Assembly: GCA_003605175.1 (NCBI GenBank)
Contig: QWDA01000001.1
Location: forward strand, 434,001-498,000
DNA from: Paracoccaceae bacterium
Lineage (GTDB): Bacteria > Pseudomonadota > Alphaproteobacteria > Rhodobacterales > Rhodobacteraceae
Reading direction: 5' to 3'
DNA length: 64,000 nt
A model generated the notes under the pieces. It saw only the letters and a list, made by a program, of their open reading frames with translations, made no database searches and was not told where the DNA came from. Below are positions 61,067-64,000 of this stretch, in pieces; the stretch's first letter is position 1; each line of letters begins with the position of its first letter. The position numbers and the translations under genes are program-made.

Positions 61067-61185
61067 TCGAAGATCTCAAATCCGCCCTTGCCCGCAATCC
61101 TGCCACGCTCGCTCGGGATTTCATCGGGGCGACGGCGCTGATGGTCATGCTTCTGGCCGCGCTTTCCCTCCCTGGCCTCGTATAG
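61063..61185 (+). CDS. 40-aa single-pass membrane peptide, SidA-like, SOS-controlled
   Basis: The ORF encodes an amphipathic N-terminus (MIEDLKSALARNPATLARD) followed by a hydrophobic span at residues 20-40 (FIGATALMVMLLAALSLPG). It starts within the stop of the 15-codon ORF and is preceded by a LexA-type box 64 bases upstream; a strong terminator lies at 61299. In Caulobacter, SidA is a 29-aa SOS-induced inner-membrane protein that blocks FtsW-dependent division; TisB in E. coli is an SOS membrane toxin. Which, if either, applies is unknown. No homology is claimed, only the same gene logic. Confidence 0.6.
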   Translation: MIEDLKSALARNPATLARDFIGATALMVMLLAALSLPGLV

Positions 61186-61298
61186 GTTCTGCCTGCGGTC
61201 TGTATGCCGGTCGCGCTTTGTCCCAACTGTCCCGCGCGATGACGGAGCGGCGTTGTCCCCGCCGCTTTCCTTGACCGGCTTGCCCACAGACACGCGAC

Positions 61299-61336
61299 TG
61301 CCGCCGCCTCCCTTCGGAGTGCGGCGGCATTTTTTT
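61299..61336 (+). terminator. Strong Rho-independent terminator
   Basis: TGCCGCCGC (61299-61307) pairs with GCGGCGGCA (61321-61329); CTCC/GGAG extends the stem inside; TTTTTTT follows. The T-run orientation shows that it ends plus-strand transcription, hence the SOS-type unit, 113 bases after its last stop. Confidence 0.93.
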
Positions 61337-61366
61337 GTTTGAAGCGAGTTGGTTAGGCCGCGTTCC

Positions 61367-61924
61367 TCAGGGGATGATGCGGCTGTATTTGGTGCCTTCG
61401 ACCGAAGCACCGGCGAGAAGGCCTGTCTGGCCGAACACGACGGCGATGACCGGATCGAGGACCGTCGTGGTGTCGGCCGAGACGTTCTCGCCCCGGTTCG
61501 ACACGGTGTATTCGATGTCGGCTCCGGCGACCCAGCCAGGGGAGGCGCGGAACTGGGCCAGCGCGTCTTCGGTCATGAAGTAGAGAATGTGGGAATACTG
61601 CTGCGCGCCGATCTGCAGGCCGAAGCTGCCCTGGGCGGCGGAATAGTAATCGACCGTCACACCGTTGATCCGCAGCGCGCCCCGTCCGTAGGATCCGCCC
61701 AGGCCGAAGCCCGCCTCGGTGATCAGCGGCATGACGAGCATGCCGACCGATTTCGCGCGCAGGTCGCGGGTGCCGGGGAAATCGCGTTCGACCTGGGCGA
61801 TCACCGCATCGACTCGGCTGTCGATGACATCGCCGCCGGTGGAACCGACCCCGTTGCCGCAGGCCGAGAGGGTGAGAGCCGAGAGCGCGCCGATCAAGGC
61901 CGTGCGCCGTGGAAATTTGTGCAT
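61367..61924 (-). CDS. YSC84-type (DUF500) lipoprotein
   Basis: A 185-aa protein with lipoprotein signal ending LSACGNG (lipobox LTLSAC; Cys22). The rest is the Ysc84/SYLF domain: AKSVGMLVMPLITEAGFGLGGSYG near residue 58, then a DYYSAAQGSFGLQIGAQ segment and SPGWVAGADIEYTV. Such proteins bind lipids in eukaryotes; bacterial members are envelope lipoproteins of unknown role. Single leftward gene. Confidence 0.92.
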   Translation of the reverse strand: MHKFPRRTALIGALSALTLSACGNGVGSTGGDVIDSRVDAVIAQVERDFPGTRDLRAKSVGMLVMPLITEAGFGLGGSYGRGALRINGVTVDYYSAAQGSFGLQIGAQQYSHILYFMTEDALAQFRASPGWVAGADIEYTVSNRGENVSADTTTVLDPVIAVVFGQTGLLAGASVEGTKYSRIIP

Positions 61925-62038
61925 GGGGGTGCCCCTTATCTTGCCGGTATGCCTCGCGTGACGGCCTTATCTGGCCGTTCACCGCAAACTATAGCGTGTC
62001 ACTGGGCTCAAGTCATTACCCGTTGTTGAGATCGGCGG

Positions 62039-63091
<1,053 letters not shown>

Positions 63092-63173
63092 TCACGCGCT
63101 CTCAAGGGTGGCAATCGCCGCGCGGCCCGCCTAGTCTCCGCCTCCGTAACGAAGCCAGAGGCGCGGCACTCCC

Positions 63174-63698
63174 TTGGATTGGTATCATACCGTTCTCGAA
63201 ATGATCGACCTCAGGTCGTTCTCGAATCTCTGGTACTGGATCTCGCTTGCGGTGATGTGGTCGACGCTAAGTCACTGGATCCTGGGCGTGCCCTTCGACA
63301 TGGTTCTGAAGGCGGGCCGGCAGGGCGGGCAGGCGGAGGCCGATCTCGAGGCACTGGTGCAGATCAACCTTAACCGGATCTTTTATGTGGTGCGCAGTTC
63401 TGGGCAATGGATCGTGGGATTTCTCGCAGCACTGCACACGACGCTGATCATTCTCGGTTTCTTCTACGATTTCGAGTTCGCCCAAGCGGTTTTCTTTCTC
63501 GCGGTACCTATGACGATCATCGGCTGCCTGAACCTCCGGACCGGGCTCCGGATCGAGGCCGAGGGCGGGCGCGGGGCGCAGCTTCGGGCGCGTCTGGCGC
63601 GGCATCGGCTGATTACTCAGGTGATCGGGGCGATCTCGATCTTCATCACGGCGCTTTACGGGATGGCGCAGAACATCCTCGTCCCGGGCAACTGGTAG
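63174..63698 (+). CDS. Conserved membrane protein, 174 aa (possible TTG start)
   Basis: Four hydrophobic segments lie near residues 18-36, 72-94, 100-118 and 148-168. The N-terminus (MDWYHTVLEMIDLRSFSNLWYW, residues 1-22) is amphipathic, and FDMVLKAGRQGGQAEADLEAL forms a cytosolic loop. The TTG at 63174 is used because the conserved-looking WYHTVLEMIDLRSF follows; ATG 63201 is the alternative. No strong ribosome site is seen. I recognise it as a conserved Rhodobacterales-type membrane protein but assign no function. It is divergent from hemB and precedes mfd. Confidence 0.82.
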   Translation: MDWYHTVLEMIDLRSFSNLWYWISLAVMWSTLSHWILGVPFDMVLKAGRQGGQAEADLEALVQINLNRIFYVVRSSGQWIVGFLAALHTTLIILGFFYDFEFAQAVFFLAVPMTIIGCLNLRTGLRIEAEGGRGAQLRARLARHRLITQVIGAISIFITALYGMAQNILVPGNW

Positions 63699-63744
63699 GG
63701 GCAGGCCGGTTGACACCGCCCGCCGGCTCGCCCACGTGGTCGCC

Positions 63745-64000
63745 ATGAAATCCTCGGGTCACATCACCATTTCCGGCGCGCCCGAGGGGTTCGACGCCGG
63801 GCTTCTCATGGCCGAGGTGGAGAGGAACGGCCGCGCGGCGATCCATGTGGCGCGCGACGACAAGCGAATGGCGGCGATGGCGGCGGCGCTCAGGCTGCGC
63901 GCGCCCGACCTGCCGGTGATCACGCTGCCGGGCTGGGATTGCCTGCCCTATGACCGGGTGTCGCCCAATGCCGAGATCTCGGCTACGCGGATGGCGACCC
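63745..64000 (+). CDS. mfd: Transcription-repair coupling factor Mfd, N-terminus (runs off window)
   Basis: From ATG 63745 the frame reads MKSSGHITISGAPEGFD, HVARDDKRMAAMAAALRL and LPGWDCLPYDRVSPN, then EISATRMAT at the window edge. This is the N-terminal UvrB-homology domain of Mfd, which removes stalled RNA polymerase and recruits UvrA. About 85 of ~1150 codons are present. No good ribosome site is visible before the ATG; GTG 63736 is an alternative start. Confidence 0.9.
   Translation, partial: MKSSGHITISGAPEGFDAGLLMAEVERNGRAAIHVARDDKRMAAMAAALRLRAPDLPVITLPGWDCLPYDRVSPNAEISATRMAT

Overview
The window is a high-GC stretch of chromosome from an alphaproteobacterium, most likely of the order Rhodobacterales (Rhodobacteraceae). 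Supporting signs are the pair sciP-ctrA, the DUF1476 (F-ATPase zeta) gene, a Mg-type HemB without the Zn cysteines, a L21 protein with a helix-hairpin-helix tail, a GTTC-N7-GTTC type LexA box, and the order pyrH-frr-uppS-cdsA-dxr-rseP-bamA-ompH-fabZ-lpxA-lpxI-lpxB. No prophage, insertion sequence, rRNA operon or CRISPR array is visible. The sequence looks like core chromosome with small accessory patches.

Layout. 1-7.1 kb: the 3' part of uvrA, small secreted proteins, and leftward genes for xthA, a PLP dehydratase, erpA, DUF1638, YbjQ and a small membrane protein. 7.2-14.7 kb: a membrane protein, a TetR/cupin divergent pair, a corrinoid protein, a radical SAM protein, a GFA protein, a homocysteine S-methyltransferase, an MprF-like synthase and ATPase inhibitor zeta. 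DUF1638, the corrinoid protein and the methyltransferase may be parts of a split B12-dependent methionine synthase. 14.9-20.4 kb: a haem peroxidase with an apparent CTG start, purC, a TetR gene followed by a duplicated remnant of its own 3' end, then rplU-rpmA. 20.5-29.1 kb: two acetyltransferases, obgE, proB, a decayed YceI gene, cysS behind a Cys-Cys leader peptide, cimA, a squalene/phytoene-synthase-fold protein and tRNA-Leu(CAA). 29.2-33.7 kb: modABC for molybdate uptake, then a cytochrome c'/c556 and a dihaem cytochrome c. 33.9-40.3 kb: an accessory patch with a peptidoglycan-hydrolase-like protein, two Hint-domain proteins, an orphan peptide/solute-binding protein and an AraC regulator.

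40.3-53.4 kb: leftward miaA, then a rightward envelope and translation superoperon. It makes UMP kinase, ribosome recycling factor, undecaprenyl diphosphate, CDP-diacylglycerol, the MEP isoprenoid precursor, site-2 protease, BamA, OmpH and early lipid A enzymes; lpxD is missing from its usual place. 53.4-64 kb: mnmA and an acetyltransferase on the minus strand, sciP-ctrA (cell-cycle control), ligA-recG (DNA repair), a compact SOS-type unit of two tiny ORFs, a YSC84 lipoprotein, hemB, a membrane protein and the start of mfd.

The most interesting signals are: (i) a LexA-type box in front of a 15-codon ORF that overlaps a 40-codon single-pass membrane ORF by ATGA and ends at a strong terminator, which resembles a SidA-like SOS division inhibitor; (ii) an apparently leaderless 13-codon ORF with tandem Cys codons ahead of cysS; (iii) a perfect 38-bp repeat built of three 11-bp units, placed in the same orientation upstream of erpA and of the cytochrome c' gene; and (iv) the dispersed parts of a multi-subunit methionine synthase. 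All functional calls come from reading the sequence without database searches.
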